A stretch of DNA of 64,000 nucleotides from Novosphingobium sp. (GTDB lineage Bacteria > Pseudomonadota > Alphaproteobacteria > Sphingomonadales > Sphingomonadaceae), in contig JACKKY010000002.1 of assembly GCA_024236175.1 (NCBI GenBank), forward strand, positions 434,001 through 498,000, in the 5' to 3' direction. Below the pieces are notes generated by a model that was given only the letters and a program-made list of their open reading frames with translations, ran no database searches and had not been told where the DNA came from. Below are positions 15,268 to 24,124 of the stretch, piece by piece. Position 1 is the first letter of the stretch; each line of letters opens with the position of its first letter. A program made the translations under genes and the position numbers.

Positions 15268-17090
15268 GGCAGCGGCTGCGAATTGCCCTGACCATTCCCT
15301 TCGCTGCACTGTGCCTTTCGAACGCCTCTTGTGCGGATGCGACCGGAGGCCCGACACGAAACCCTATCCCATCGGTGGCTTCGGAAAATGACCGGCTCGA
15401 CCGGCTTTTCGAGGAGGATGCCGACCGCGACGACGCGGTAAATCCGCTCAACCTGCTCTATCGCGGAGAGGCAGTCGATCCCGAGGCCTTCTCGCTGCTG
15501 TACACCGACACGCTTGCAAGGCGTCAGCTTGCATCGGTCAAGCTGAGCCTCTCCGATCTCGGCCAAATCGACCGGGCGCGCCTGAGCGCCGACCGGCAAT
15601 TGTCCTACGATGTATTCGCATACGAAAAGCGCGAGAAGTTGGCCTGGCTCAAACCGGATATACGCGCGCTCACCTCGGTCCGGCCCTTCAACCATTTCGG
15701 CGGCTTTCACATCGAATTCCCCTCGCTCATGTCGAGCAGGGGCGCGGCAAATTTCGAGGACGAGGCCGACTATCGCCGAGCGCTGATGCTCGACGCCGCT
15801 TTTGCGCGAGTGCTCGACAATGCGACCGCAAAATTGCGCGAGGGAATGAAGACCGGCGTCCTCGATACACAGCTGACCGTGCGCAACATGATTGCGCAGA
15901 TCGACGCGCTGGTTGCCCAGCCGGTCGAAGAATCGCCATTCTACTCGCCCGTCACCGCGTTTCCGGAAAGCGTCCCCGCCAGCCGCAGGGAGAAGCTTCG
16001 TCAGGCATACAGGACGACAATCGCAGAAACCGTCTATCCCGCCTACGCGCGGTTCCGCCGGTTTCTTGCCGAGGAGTATCTGCCAGCGGCCCGCGGAACC
16101 GTCGGACTTTCGGCGATGAAGGGAGGGGGCGAACTCTATCGCAAGCTCGTCGAACGAGAAACCACGCTGCGCCTCGATCCCGAGGAAGTTCACCGGCTCG
16201 GCCTTTCGGAAGTCGCGCGCATCCGTTCGGAAATGGAAGGCGTGCGGCGGGAACTAGGGTTCGAGGGAACGCTGCACGAATTCTTCGATCACGTCCGCAC
16301 GGCTCCGCGCTTCCACCCGCGCAGCCGTGCGGAACTCGAACAGGGTTTCACCAGGATTGCAGACCAGGTCGAACGGCAGGTTCCCCGTCTGTTTTCACAT
16401 ACACCGACGACGCCACTGGCGATCCGGCCCTACCCCGCCTATCGCGAAAAATACGAACCCGGCGGCAGTTACCAGCAAGGTTCGGCCGATGCCTCGCGCC
16501 CGGGCATCTTCTACTTCAACAGTTACGACCTTCCCAGCCGCTTCCTTACTGGCATGACGACGCTCTACCTGCACGAAGGCACTCCCGGGCATCATTTCCA
16601 GATCAGTCTTGCTCAGGAAAACAAGACCCTGCCCGATTTCCAGCGATACGACGGCAACAACGCGTTCGTCGAAGGCTGGGCCCTCTATGCCGAGACCCTT
16701 GGCTACGAGATGGGTCTGTACGACAATCCTCTGCAGCACTGGGGAACGCTCGACGACGAGATGCTGCGCGCGATGCGGCTCGTCGTCGACACCGGGATTC
16801 ACGTCAAGGGCTGGAGCCGCGAACAGGCAATCGACTACATGCTTGCCAATTCCGGCATGGGGCGGACAGACGCGACCTCGGAAGTCGAGCGCTACATCGC
16901 GAACCCGGCGCAGGCGCTTTCATACAAGATCGGCGCCCTCACGATTCAGCGCCTGAGGCACAGGGCCGAGCGTGAGCTTGGTGCCAAGTTCGATATCAGG
17001 CAGTTCCACGATCAGGTGATCGGCTCGGGCGCACTCCCCTTGCCGATACTCGAGAAGAAAATCGACGGCTGGATAGAGAAAAGCCGATAG
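15258..17090 (+). CDS. Exported DUF885 zinc-hydrolase-like protein
   Basis: About 610 residues from ATG 15258 (MDVRQRLR), preferred to 15240 because AGGA lies seven bases upstream. The N-terminus is a signal sequence (IALTIPFAALCLSNASC); the Cys is in a poor lipobox, so lipidation is doubtful. The HExxPGHH-type motif LHEGTPGHHFQ near residue 440, and the following FVEGWALYAE with a third ligand Glu, are the marks of DUF885 proteins, which resemble gluzincin metallopeptidases. Length is normal. It overlaps the oxygenase gene. The substrate is unknown. Confidence 0.85.
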   Translation: MDVRQRLRIALTIPFAALCLSNASCADATGGPTRNPIPSVASENDRLDRLFEEDADRDDAVNPLNLLYRGEAVDPEAFSLLYTDTLARRQLASVKLSLSDLGQIDRARLSADRQLSYDVFAYEKREKLAWLKPDIRALTSVRPFNHFGGFHIEFPSLMSSRGAANFEDEADYRRALMLDAAFARVLDNATAKLREGMKTGVLDTQLTVRNMIAQIDALVAQPVEESPFYSPVTAFPESVPASRREKLRQAYRTTIAETVYPAYARFRRFLAEEYLPAARGTVGLSAMKGGGELYRKLVERETTLRLDPEEVHRLGLSEVARIRSEMEGVRRELGFEGTLHEFFDHVRTAPRFHPRSRAELEQGFTRIADQVERQVPRLFSHTPTTPLAIRPYPAYREKYEPGGSYQQGSADASRPGIFYFNSYDLPSRFLTGMTTLYLHEGTPGHHFQISLAQENKTLPDFQRYDGNNAFVEGWALYAETLGYEMGLYDNPLQHWGTLDDEMLRAMRLVVDTGIHVKGWSREQAIDYMLANSGMGRTDATSEVERYIANPAQALSYKIGALTIQRLRHRAERELGAKFDIRQFHDQVIGSGALPLPILEKKIDGWIEKSR

Positions 17091-17097
17091 CGCGGCC

Positions 17098-17634
17098 TCA
17101 ATCCCGCCTTGCAACTTCGGACAGCCTCGCCTCGACATGTCCGAGCCGTTCAAGCAGCCGGTCGATCCGCCGTTGAAGCCGGATGATTTCCAGCTGGGTA
17201 CGCAGATTCACCTCGTAATCGTGCCGTGCCGCTATCCGGTCTTTAGCGGCCTGCCGGTTCTGGCTCATCATGATCACCGGCGCCTGAATGGCAGCGAGCA
17301 TCGACAGTATCAGGTTGAGGAATATGTAGGGGTACGCATCAAACGCGTGAAACCCCAATATCTCGAGCACGCGGCCGTTGATCAGCATCCATCCGAGAAT
17401 CACGACGCCGAATGTGATGATAAAGCTCCAGCTGCCTCCGACTGCCGCAACGCGGTCAGCCAGCCGGTCCCCGAAACTCGTGTGAAGCGCGGCCTCTTCG
17501 TCCGCATCGTTACCGATCAGCGTTCCCGACGCGATGCGCCGGAGAACGCGCTGTTCCTCGCCCTCCAGTTCGTCAAACGTCCGGCCGAGCAAGTCCTCGG
17601 CAAGGGCTTCAGGCGTCTTCCCCGATCGGATCAT
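17098..17634 (-). CDS. DUF1003 family membrane protein
   Basis: A 178-residue protein from ATG 17634. A cytosolic N-terminus of about 70 residues leads into two transmembrane helices (GGSWSFIITFGVVILGWMLIN and AYPYIFLNLILSMLAAIQAPVIMMS) joined by a short loop, the DUF1003 core. The tail (RIAARHDYEVNLRTQLEIIRLQRRIDRLLERL) is a predicted coiled coil. The start overlaps the end of lysK by 26 bases, suggesting read-through expression with it. It is convergent with the DUF885 gene. The function of the family is not established. Confidence 0.85.
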   Translation of the reverse strand: MIRSGKTPEALAEDLLGRTFDELEGEEQRVLRRIASGTLIGNDADEEAALHTSFGDRLADRVAAVGGSWSFIITFGVVILGWMLINGRVLEILGFHAFDAYPYIFLNLILSMLAAIQAPVIMMSQNRQAAKDRIAARHDYEVNLRTQLEIIRLQRRIDRLLERLGHVEARLSEVARRD

Positions 17635-19222
17635 CGAGAGCCTCCGCAATAAGCTTACGCGTGTTCTCTATCCCGTAGAGCGCAATGAAGCTGCCCATGC
17701 GCGGCCCCTGGCTTGACCCCAGCAGCGTTTCGTACAGTGCCTTGAACCAGTCACGCAGCTGCTCGAACCCGTAGTGCGGATCCTTGCCTATGTCGTAGAC
17801 GATGCTCTGCAATTCCTGAGCCGTCGCGTCATCCGACGTCGAGGCCAGTTCCTCGTCGAGCGCGGCCAGCGCCGCGGCTTCATTCTTGTCGGGTGACCGT
17901 TTTTTCAGTGTCGGCGCGACGAAATCGCGGTTGTAGGCGAGCGCACAGGTAACCAGAACATCGAGATCCGGATGTGCGGCAGGGTCGGCATCGTCCACAT
18001 AGTTGCCGAGATAGGACCAGACCTGATCCCTGGTCGCATGCGCGCCCAGCACGCCGACGAGATTGAGCAGCAGTCCGTAGGTCACAGGCAAGGTGTCCCC
18101 TGCCCCCGAACCATTCCCGGTCGCCCTAAGCAAATGCCAGACCGGATTTCCCAGCTGCTTGTCGATCGCCTGATCGGCAAGGTTGCCGCGAAACTGCCAG
18201 TATTCGTCCACAGCGCGTGGAATTACGCCGATATGAAGCTGCTTGGCGCTCTTCGGCTCCCGGAACAGGTAGAAACCGAGACTGTCCTCGCTGCCATAAG
18301 TGAGCCACTGCTCGATCGTGAGCCCGTTGCCCTTGGACTTGGAGATCTTCTCCCCTTTCTCGTCGAGGAACAGCTCGTAGATCAGCCCCTCGGGGCGCCG
18401 GCCGCCCAGCACCTTTGCGATCCGGCCCGACTGCGTGACGCTGTCGGTCAGGTCCTTCCCGCACATCTCGTAGTCGACGCCGAGATCGACCCACCGCATG
18501 GCCCAGTCCACCTTCCACTGCAGCTTGGCGTGTCCGCCCAGGATGCAATGGTCGATCACCTCGCCGTGATCCTCGAAGCGGACGATGCCGGCCTGCGCGT
18601 CCACCACCTCCACCGGCACCTGGAGAACCTGGTTGGTCTTGGGCGAGATCGGAAGAACCGGGGAGTAGGTCTTGCGCCGTTCCTCACGGAGAGTCGGCAG
18701 CATGATGTCCATGATGCCGTCGTAGTGCGCGAGCACGTTCTTCAGCGCATCGTCGAACCCGCCCGAATTGTAGCGATCGCTCGCCGAAACGAATTCATAG
18801 TCGAAACCGAAGCGGTCCAGGAATTCACGCAGCATCGCGTTGTTGTGATGCGCGAAACTCTCGTATTTGTTGAAGGGATCGGGAATGCGGCTCAGCGGAT
18901 GGCCGATATAGGCTGCGAGCAGGCCCTGGTTCGGAACGTTGTCGGGAACCTTGCGCAGACCGTCCATGTCGTCGCTGAACGCTACCAGCCTGGTCGGCGC
19001 ACCGTCGGTGATCGTCTCGTAGGCATTGCGAACCAGCGTGGTGCGCAGCACTTCCTGAAAAGTGCCAATATGCGGCAGGCCCGATGGGCCGTAGCCGGTT
19101 TCGAACAGCACCGGAGTGCCATCGGGCTTTCCGTCCGGAAAGCGCTTCAGAAGCTTGCGTGCTTCTTCGAAAGGCCAGGCCTTGGAAACCCTGGCGGCGG
19201 CGATGAGATCGGCTTCGGACAT
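17609..19222 (-). CDS. lysK: Lysine--tRNA ligase, class I (archaeal type)
   Basis: A 537-residue class I synthetase, unrelated in fold to the class II LysS of most bacteria. The HIGH motif appears as PSGLPHIGTF near residue 50 and KMSKS as EKISKSKGN near 280. The enzyme activates lysine and charges tRNA-Lys; the class I form is known in many Alphaproteobacteria and in archaea. ATG 19222 (MSEADLIAAARVS) has AGGGG eight bases upstream; an upstream TTG at 19261 would add 13 residues but has no good site. No class II lysS is in the window. Its leader folds into competing hairpins. Confidence 0.92.
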   Translation of the reverse strand: MSEADLIAAARVSKAWPFEEARKLLKRFPDGKPDGTPVLFETGYGPSGLPHIGTFQEVLRTTLVRNAYETITDGAPTRLVAFSDDMDGLRKVPDNVPNQGLLAAYIGHPLSRIPDPFNKYESFAHHNNAMLREFLDRFGFDYEFVSASDRYNSGGFDDALKNVLAHYDGIMDIMLPTLREERRKTYSPVLPISPKTNQVLQVPVEVVDAQAGIVRFEDHGEVIDHCILGGHAKLQWKVDWAMRWVDLGVDYEMCGKDLTDSVTQSGRIAKVLGGRRPEGLIYELFLDEKGEKISKSKGNGLTIEQWLTYGSEDSLGFYLFREPKSAKQLHIGVIPRAVDEYWQFRGNLADQAIDKQLGNPVWHLLRATGNGSGAGDTLPVTYGLLLNLVGVLGAHATRDQVWSYLGNYVDDADPAAHPDLDVLVTCALAYNRDFVAPTLKKRSPDKNEAAALAALDEELASTSDDATAQELQSIVYDIGKDPHYGFEQLRDWFKALYETLLGSSQGPRMGSFIALYGIENTRKLIAEALDDPIGEDA

Positions 19223-19226
19223 GCTG

Positions 19227-19265
19227 AGCGCCCCTTTCGCGGAGATGGGGCGCTTTCGCAAGCGC
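19227..19265 (-). promoter_or_regulatory. lysK leader with two mutually exclusive hairpins
   Basis: In the mRNA sense, hairpin A is GCGCUU-GCGA-AAGCGC (19265 to 19250), a 6-bp stem closed by a GNRA-type loop. Hairpin B is AGCGCCCC...GGGGCGCU (19254 to 19227), an 8-bp perfect stem with a 12-base loop whose 3' arm contains the AGGGG ribosome-binding site. Both need the same AGCGC, so only one can form fully. Hairpin B would hide the ribosome-binding site. If the TTG at 19261 were the true start, this region would be coding instead. Confidence 0.5.
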
Positions 19266-19327
19266 GAAGAAATCTCGTTCCCCCTGGCGGCGAGAACGCC
19301 TCTCGCACTGCAAAGCGGTGCGATCTT

Positions 19328-19385
19328 GCGTCTGACGGCCCGCTAACTGTCCCGGACGGGAGCTGCAGACGGGCGCGTCAGACGC
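19328..19385. terminator. Long imperfect inverted repeat between lysK and the flagellin gene
   Basis: GCGTCTGACG-GCCCG (19328-19342) pairs with 19370-19385 (CGGGCGCGTCAGACGC) with a single extra base, around a 27-base loop. A small perfect hairpin GACGCG-GAT-CGCGTC (19381-19395) overlaps it next to the flagellin stop. It probably ends flagellin transcription, though there is no T-tract. Confidence 0.4.
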
Positions 19386-19397
19386 GGATCGCGTCGC

Positions 19398-20222
19398 TTA
19401 CCGCAGCAGCGAGAGGACATTCTGCGCGGATTGATTTGCCTGCGCGATCATTGCCGTCGACGCCTGGCTCAGGATCTGGGCCTTGGCCATCGCGGTGGTT
19501 TCCGAAGAATAGTCTGCGTCCTCGATGCGCGAACGCGCCTCGGACAGGTTGGTAATGTTGTTCGTCAGGTTGGTGACGGCCGATTCCAGGCGGCTCATGC
19601 CGGCACCCAGCGAAGCGCGGGTCGTGTTGACCGAGTCCAGGGCGGAGTCGACATTGTCGATCGTCGTGCCTGCAAGGGTCGTCGTCGACACATCGAGCGC
19701 GGTCGCGGAGATGGTGGTGCCGTCGATGCCGAGAATGGCGAGGTCGACCGTGTCGGCCGCTCCAGGTCCAGCCTGGATCGTGACGGTGACGTCGGTACCC
19801 GAAGTCGTGCTGAACAGCGTCACGCCGTTGAAGGTGGTGTTCGTCAGGACGCTGTCGATCTGATCCTGAAGCTGCGCAACTTCGGTCTGAAGATTGGTCC
19901 GGTCGGTCGTGCTGTAGGTGCCCGACTTCGACTGGACGGCCAGTTCGCGGATACGCTGTAGCATATTGGTGACTTCACCCAGCGCGCCTTCCGCGGTCTG
20001 GGCAAGGCTGATGCCGTCATTTGCGTTGCGAATGGCCTGGCTCATGCCGCGAACCTGCGCGGTCATGGTGCTGGCGATCGCGAGGCCGGCAGCGTCATCC
20101 TTGGCGCTGTTGATGCGCTTGCCTGTCGACAGGCGCTCCATCGCAGTGCCAAGCATCTTGTCGGCCGCGTTCGACGCGTTCGTAGCGCGAATAGCGCTGA
20201 TGTTGGTGTTAATAACTGCCAT
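19398..20222 (-). CDS. Flagellin
   Basis: A 274-residue flagellin of the short alphaproteobacterial kind. The N-terminal D0/D1 region (MAVINTNISAIRATNASN, LGTAMERLSTGKRINSAKDDAAGLAI, and the ANDGISLAQTAEGAL signature) and the C-terminal D1/D0 helix (RIEDADYSSETTAMAKAQILSQASTAMI, ending NVLSLLR) are complete. The central variable region is only about 60 residues, rich in Thr and Ser. It forms the filament and is exported by the flagellar type III system. No other flagellar gene is nearby. A short C5/G5 hairpin (20282-20297) lies in the likely 5'-UTR. Confidence 0.95.
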   Translation of the reverse strand: MAVINTNISAIRATNASNAADKMLGTAMERLSTGKRINSAKDDAAGLAIASTMTAQVRGMSQAIRNANDGISLAQTAEGALGEVTNMLQRIRELAVQSKSGTYSTTDRTNLQTEVAQLQDQIDSVLTNTTFNGVTLFSTTSGTDVTVTIQAGPGAADTVDLAILGIDGTTISATALDVSTTTLAGTTIDNVDSALDSVNTTRASLGAGMSRLESAVTNLTNNITNLSEARSRIEDADYSSETTAMAKAQILSQASTAMIAQANQSAQNVLSLLR

Positions 20223-20489
20223 ATTTCCCTCTCGAAAATGGGCCGGACACCGAAGTCTCCGGACATTTCAGCATAATTGCTCCCCCCATGAACGGGGGAA
20301 TGCGATCATATTTAAGCAATAAGGTTAACATCCCGATAATTTCCCCGGGTCTGTCTTGGTGCCGCAATGCAGACCTACCTGCGAGCCGCTGTTTTTCGCC
20401 AAAGATCGCGAGTTCGCCGTGCACAGGAAAAGTGAACAAGGGCCAGCGCCTGCTTGCCCGGCGTTCCGATTTCGTTCTAATCGGATGGC

Positions 20490-23198
20490 ATGCCCAGCCT
20501 TCCCCTCCCCGCGCTTCACGCCAGCCACGGCGGGTGCTGGTTGCTCGATGCGACCGGGACAACAAGAGAGGCCGGAAAGGGCGAAGCGATAATGGCGGCG
20601 GCCGACACGCCGCTGCTTATTCTCAACGCACCGCTCGTCGCCACACGGCTCGGCTATCCGGATCTCTCCGGGCTCGATTTGCTCGAACTCTATGCATTCG
20701 TGCACCCCGCCCGCTTCATGGTTCCGACGCCCAAGGGACTCGCTCACGCGCTTGGTCTGCCCGAGCCGCACAACGATGACGCCGTGCCGGCGCTGCTGCA
20801 GTCCGCGGCCGGAGTGCTGCTCGAAACCTGCGCGAGCGCGGAATGGGCGGAACGCGAGGGAGCCTGGAGCGCCCTGCAGTCGCTCACCCGCATGCGTTGG
20901 CCATGGGCCGCGCAGCTCTCTGGCAGCATCGCCCGCCCCGATCGGTCCGAACGCTGGCTCTTCTCGAAGCTTCCCGAGTGGAGCGAGTCCGCCGAACAGC
21001 CCCAGCCCGCGCAAGTCGTGCTCGACGAGCATGACGTGCTCGAACGCCTCGACCAGCTGGCCGGGGCCGGCGCCGAAAAGCGCCCGGGGCAACGCGGTTA
21101 CGCAGTGGATGCAGCGCGCGTCTTCTCACCGCGATGCAGGGAGCGCGTACCGCACATGGTGCTGGCGCAGGCCGGCACGGGGATCGGCAAGACCCTCGGC
21201 TACCTTGCCCCTGCGTCGCTGTGGGCCATGGCATCGGGAGGGACCGTCTGGGTTTCCACCTACACAAAGGCATTGCAGCGGCAGTTGCGGCGCGAAAGCC
21301 GTCGCGCATGGCCGGAAACCCGCCCCGACGGCAGCCGGCCGGTCGTCGTCCGCAAGGGCCGGGAGAACTATCTTTGCCTGCTCAATCTCGAAGATGCGCT
21401 ACAGGGAGGGTTCGGAGGACGGGCGGCAATCCTTGCCCAACTCGTCGCCCGGTGGGCAGCCTATAGCCAGGACGGCGACATGATCGGCGGCGACCTCCCC
21501 GGTTGGCTCGGCACCCTGTTCCGCCAACGCGGCATCGCAGCGCTGACCGACCGGCGTGGAGAATGCATATACGCCGGCTGTCCCCACTATCGTAAATGTT
21601 TCATCGAGCGTGCCGCGCGCGCAAGCGCCCAGGCCGACCTGGTTATCGCCAATCACGCGTTGGTCATGGTCAACGCAGCCAGGGGCCGCGACGCCGCACA
21701 GCAGCCCACGCGAATTGTCTTCGACGAGGGACATCATGTCTTCGAAGCAGCGGATTCGACTTTCTCCGCGGCGCTGAGCGGCTCTGAGACTATCGAGCTC
21801 CGACGCTGGGTAATCGGACCGGAACGCAATTCGCGCGGGCGACGCCGCGGACTTTCCGCGCGGCTGGCCGATGTCGGAAGCTATGACGAGGCCGGAGCCA
21901 AGGCGATAGCCGCAGCGCGCCACGCCGCCGAGGCGCTGCCGGGAGACGGCTGGCTGCAGCGGCTCAACGACGGAGTACCCTACGGCCCGCTCGAGGAACT
22001 GCTGTCGGCAGTGCGTGCCCTCACCTATGCCCGGGACGAAAGCGGGGGGCAGGAGGCCGGCTACGGCCTGGAAACCGAGGCTGCGCAACTTGACGGAGCG
22101 TTCGTCGAACTGGCGCAAGCTGCGCAGGGCGCGCTTGCCGAACTGCGCCAGCCGCTCATCAGGCTCGGCGTAAGGCTTGAAACGCTGCTGGAAGAGCCGC
22201 CGGACTGGCTCGACGGGCAAGGCCGCGCCAGGATTGAGGGCGCACGTCACGCGCTCGCGTGGAGAGTAGACCTGATCGCGGCCTGGGAAGCCCTGCTTGA
22301 CCGCCTGGGAGGGCCTGCGGATCCGGAATTCGTGGACTGGCTCGCTGTGGATCGGGCCGAAGCGCGTGAATTCGACGTCGGCATCCATCGCCGGTGGCTC
22401 GACCCGATGAAACCTTTCGCCAACGCCGTACTGGCCCCGGCGCACGGGGTCGTCATGACGTCGGCGACCTTGCGAGACGGTGATGACTGGGATCCCGCCA
22501 TGGCGAGAAGCGGCGCGGCGCATATCGAGGTCAAGCCGCATCTGTGCGCGTTCGACAGCCCGTTCGACTATTCGACCCAGGCCGAGGTCCTCATCGTCAC
22601 CGACATTCGCAAGGGAGACATTCCGGCATTGGCGGCGGCCTATGCAAGGCTCATCGAAGCGGCCGGCGGCGGTGCACTTGGCCTGTTCACGGCGATCAGG
22701 CGCCTGCGGGCAGTGCATGGGAGGATTGCCGACCGGCTTGCCCGCGCTGGATTGCCCCTGTTCGCCCAGCACGTCGACCCGATCGATACCGGCACCCTGG
22801 TCGACATCTTCCGCGACGATCCGCGCGCCTCGCTGCTCGGGACCGACGCGTTGCGAGACGGTGTCGACGTGCCCGGGCATTCGCTCCGCCTTGTCGTCAT
22901 GGAACAGGTGCCCTGGCCACGTCCCTCGATACTCCACCGCGCGCGTCGCCTTGCCGGGGGCGGATCGGCCTACGACGATCGCATCATCCGTGCGCGGCTC
23001 GCCCAGGCCTTCGGCAGGCTTATCCGCAGCCGGGAGGACCATGGCCATTTCGTAGTGCTGTCGTCCGCTTTTCCGTCGCGACTGCTCTCCGCCTTTCCGC
23101 CCGGCACGGCCATCACACGCCTGACACTGGAGGAGGCTTTACATCGCGTGACGGGCAGTGTTTCAGGTTTGCCTGCGACCAGTGAGAACGATTCTTGA
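20490..23198 (+). CDS. DinG/Rad3-like ATP-dependent DNA helicase
   Basis: A 902-residue superfamily 2 helicase. Walker A (GTGIGKT) is at about 229-235 and the DEAH-box is DEGHH at 412-416. Between them four cysteines, C296, C359, C364 and C370 (in ECIYAGCPHYRKC), fit the 4Fe-4S site of XPD/DinG helicases. The C-terminal half has the helicase V/VI region (LLGTDALRDGVDVPGHSLRLVVMEQVPW and QAFGRLIRSREDHG). Such enzymes unwind 5'-to-3' and act in repair or at R-loops. The roughly 200-residue N-terminal extension is alphaproteobacterial. It overlaps the sixA-like gene by 4 bases. Confidence 0.9.
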   Translation: MPSLPLPALHASHGGCWLLDATGTTREAGKGEAIMAAADTPLLILNAPLVATRLGYPDLSGLDLLELYAFVHPARFMVPTPKGLAHALGLPEPHNDDAVPALLQSAAGVLLETCASAEWAEREGAWSALQSLTRMRWPWAAQLSGSIARPDRSERWLFSKLPEWSESAEQPQPAQVVLDEHDVLERLDQLAGAGAEKRPGQRGYAVDAARVFSPRCRERVPHMVLAQAGTGIGKTLGYLAPASLWAMASGGTVWVSTYTKALQRQLRRESRRAWPETRPDGSRPVVVRKGRENYLCLLNLEDALQGGFGGRAAILAQLVARWAAYSQDGDMIGGDLPGWLGTLFRQRGIAALTDRRGECIYAGCPHYRKCFIERAARASAQADLVIANHALVMVNAARGRDAAQQPTRIVFDEGHHVFEAADSTFSAALSGSETIELRRWVIGPERNSRGRRRGLSARLADVGSYDEAGAKAIAAARHAAEALPGDGWLQRLNDGVPYGPLEELLSAVRALTYARDESGGQEAGYGLETEAAQLDGAFVELAQAAQGALAELRQPLIRLGVRLETLLEEPPDWLDGQGRARIEGARHALAWRVDLIAAWEALLDRLGGPADPEFVDWLAVDRAEAREFDVGIHRRWLDPMKPFANAVLAPAHGVVMTSATLRDGDDWDPAMARSGAAHIEVKPHLCAFDSPFDYSTQAEVLIVTDIRKGDIPALAAAYARLIEAAGGGALGLFTAIRRLRAVHGRIADRLARAGLPLFAQHVDPIDTGTLVDIFRDDPRASLLGTDALRDGVDVPGHSLRLVVMEQVPWPRPSILHRARRLAGGGSAYDDRIIRARLAQAFGRLIRSREDHGHFVVLSSAFPSRLLSAFPPGTAITRLTLEEALHRVTGSVSGLPATSENDS

Positions 23199-23740
23199 AG
23201 ACTCTCGGCCTTTTTCGCCACGCCAAGTCCGATTGGCATGATCAGCGCGCGCGCGATTTCGATCGCCCGCTGAACAAACGCGGACGAAAGGGCGCGGCCG
23301 TGATGGGTGCGCATATCCGGGATCATGGATTGACGTGGAACAGGATCATCGCGTCCCCGGCGGTACGCGTGACCGAGACGATCGATATCGCGGCCCAGGC
23401 TGCGGGCATCTCTCCCGCCGTGAGATGGGACAGGCGCATCTACCTTGCCAGTTCCGCAACACTGCTGGACCTTTTGCGCGAGCAGGAAGGCGATCCGGAT
23501 TCCATTCTCATGGTAGGTCACAACCCGGGGCTGGAAGATCTGATCTTCGATCTGGTCCCCGACGACGGCACCTGTCCTCTTCGCGATATCGTGGAAGAGA
23601 AGTTTCCCACCGCCACCTACGCGGTGCTCGAACTCGACATAGACAGCTGGGATGACCTGAACGACGGCTGCGGCAAGCTGGTCCATCTGACCCGCCCGCG
23701 CGATCTCGATCCCAAATTGGGGCCCGGAACAGACGCCTGA
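23195..23740 (+). CDS. SixA-type histidine phosphatase
   Basis: A 181-residue member of the histidine phosphatase superfamily. The N-terminal FRHAKSDW gives the catalytic RHA triplet (His9), the second conserved Arg is in IIASPAVRVTET, and the second His is in MVGHNPGLEDL. Small proteins of this type (SixA) remove phosphate from phosphohistidine proteins, including EI-Ntr and HPt domains. The frame starts with TTG at 23195, overlapping the helicase stop as TTGA, so translation is probably coupled. It is convergent with the MerR gene with no gap. The target is not known. Confidence 0.82.
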   Translation: MKTLGLFRHAKSDWHDQRARDFDRPLNKRGRKGAAVMGAHIRDHGLTWNRIIASPAVRVTETIDIAAQAAGISPAVRWDRRIYLASSATLLDLLREQEGDPDSILMVGHNPGLEDLIFDLVPDDGTCPLRDIVEEKFPTATYAVLELDIDSWDDLNDGCGKLVHLTRPRDLDPKLGPGTDA

Positions 23741-24124
23741 TCAGCTGGCGGCAAGCGCCGCGGCGAGCGAGTCGCGAATGGCCCTGATCTGCGCGCTCAC
23801 GTCGGCCGCAGGTGCGGGCTCGGGTAGTTGGGCGATCTCAGGAACGGGTTCGCCGCCTTCCAGAACCTGCCGCGCTCCGCGCAGCGTATAGCCTTCACGG
23901 TGAACGAGCCGGTCGATCGTGGCGAGCAGCGCAACGTCTTCCGGACGATAGTACCGCCTGCCGCCGCTCCGCTTTACCGGGTTGAGCATGGGAAACTGCT
24001 CTTCCCAGTAACGCAGGACATGCTGGCGAATGCCCAGCGCGCGTGCCACTTCACCGATCGTGCGCAAGGCATCGGGCGCCTTGCCATCATCGAAACCCAC
24101 GAAAATGTGCTGTTCAGCCATCAT
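23741..24124 (-). CDS. MerR family transcriptional regulator
   Basis: A 127-residue protein with a MerR DNA-binding domain at about 20-90: LRTIGEVARALGIRQHVLRYWEEQFPMLNPVKRSGGRRYYRPEDVALLATIDRLVHREGYTLRG can be followed by eye through helix-turn-helix and wing. There is no cysteine cluster or ligand domain, only a 35-residue Pro/Ala-rich tail. The start overlaps the ihfA stop as ATGA. A MerR gene directly after ihfA is a conserved alphaproteobacterial arrangement. The effector and targets are unknown. Confidence 0.88.
   Translation of the reverse strand: MMAEQHIFVGFDDGKAPDALRTIGEVARALGIRQHVLRYWEEQFPMLNPVKRSGGRRYYRPEDVALLATIDRLVHREGYTLRGARQVLEGGEPVPEIAQLPEPAPAADVSAQIRAIRDSLAAALAAS

Noticed and set aside
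20223..20400. Sigma-54 or sigma-28 promoter for the flagellin gene
   Set aside because: No GG-N10-GC or GCCGATAA-type element could be placed at a sensible distance.
21399..23048. A 549-codon frame antisense to the helicase
   Set aside because: Mirror of codon bias; no family features.
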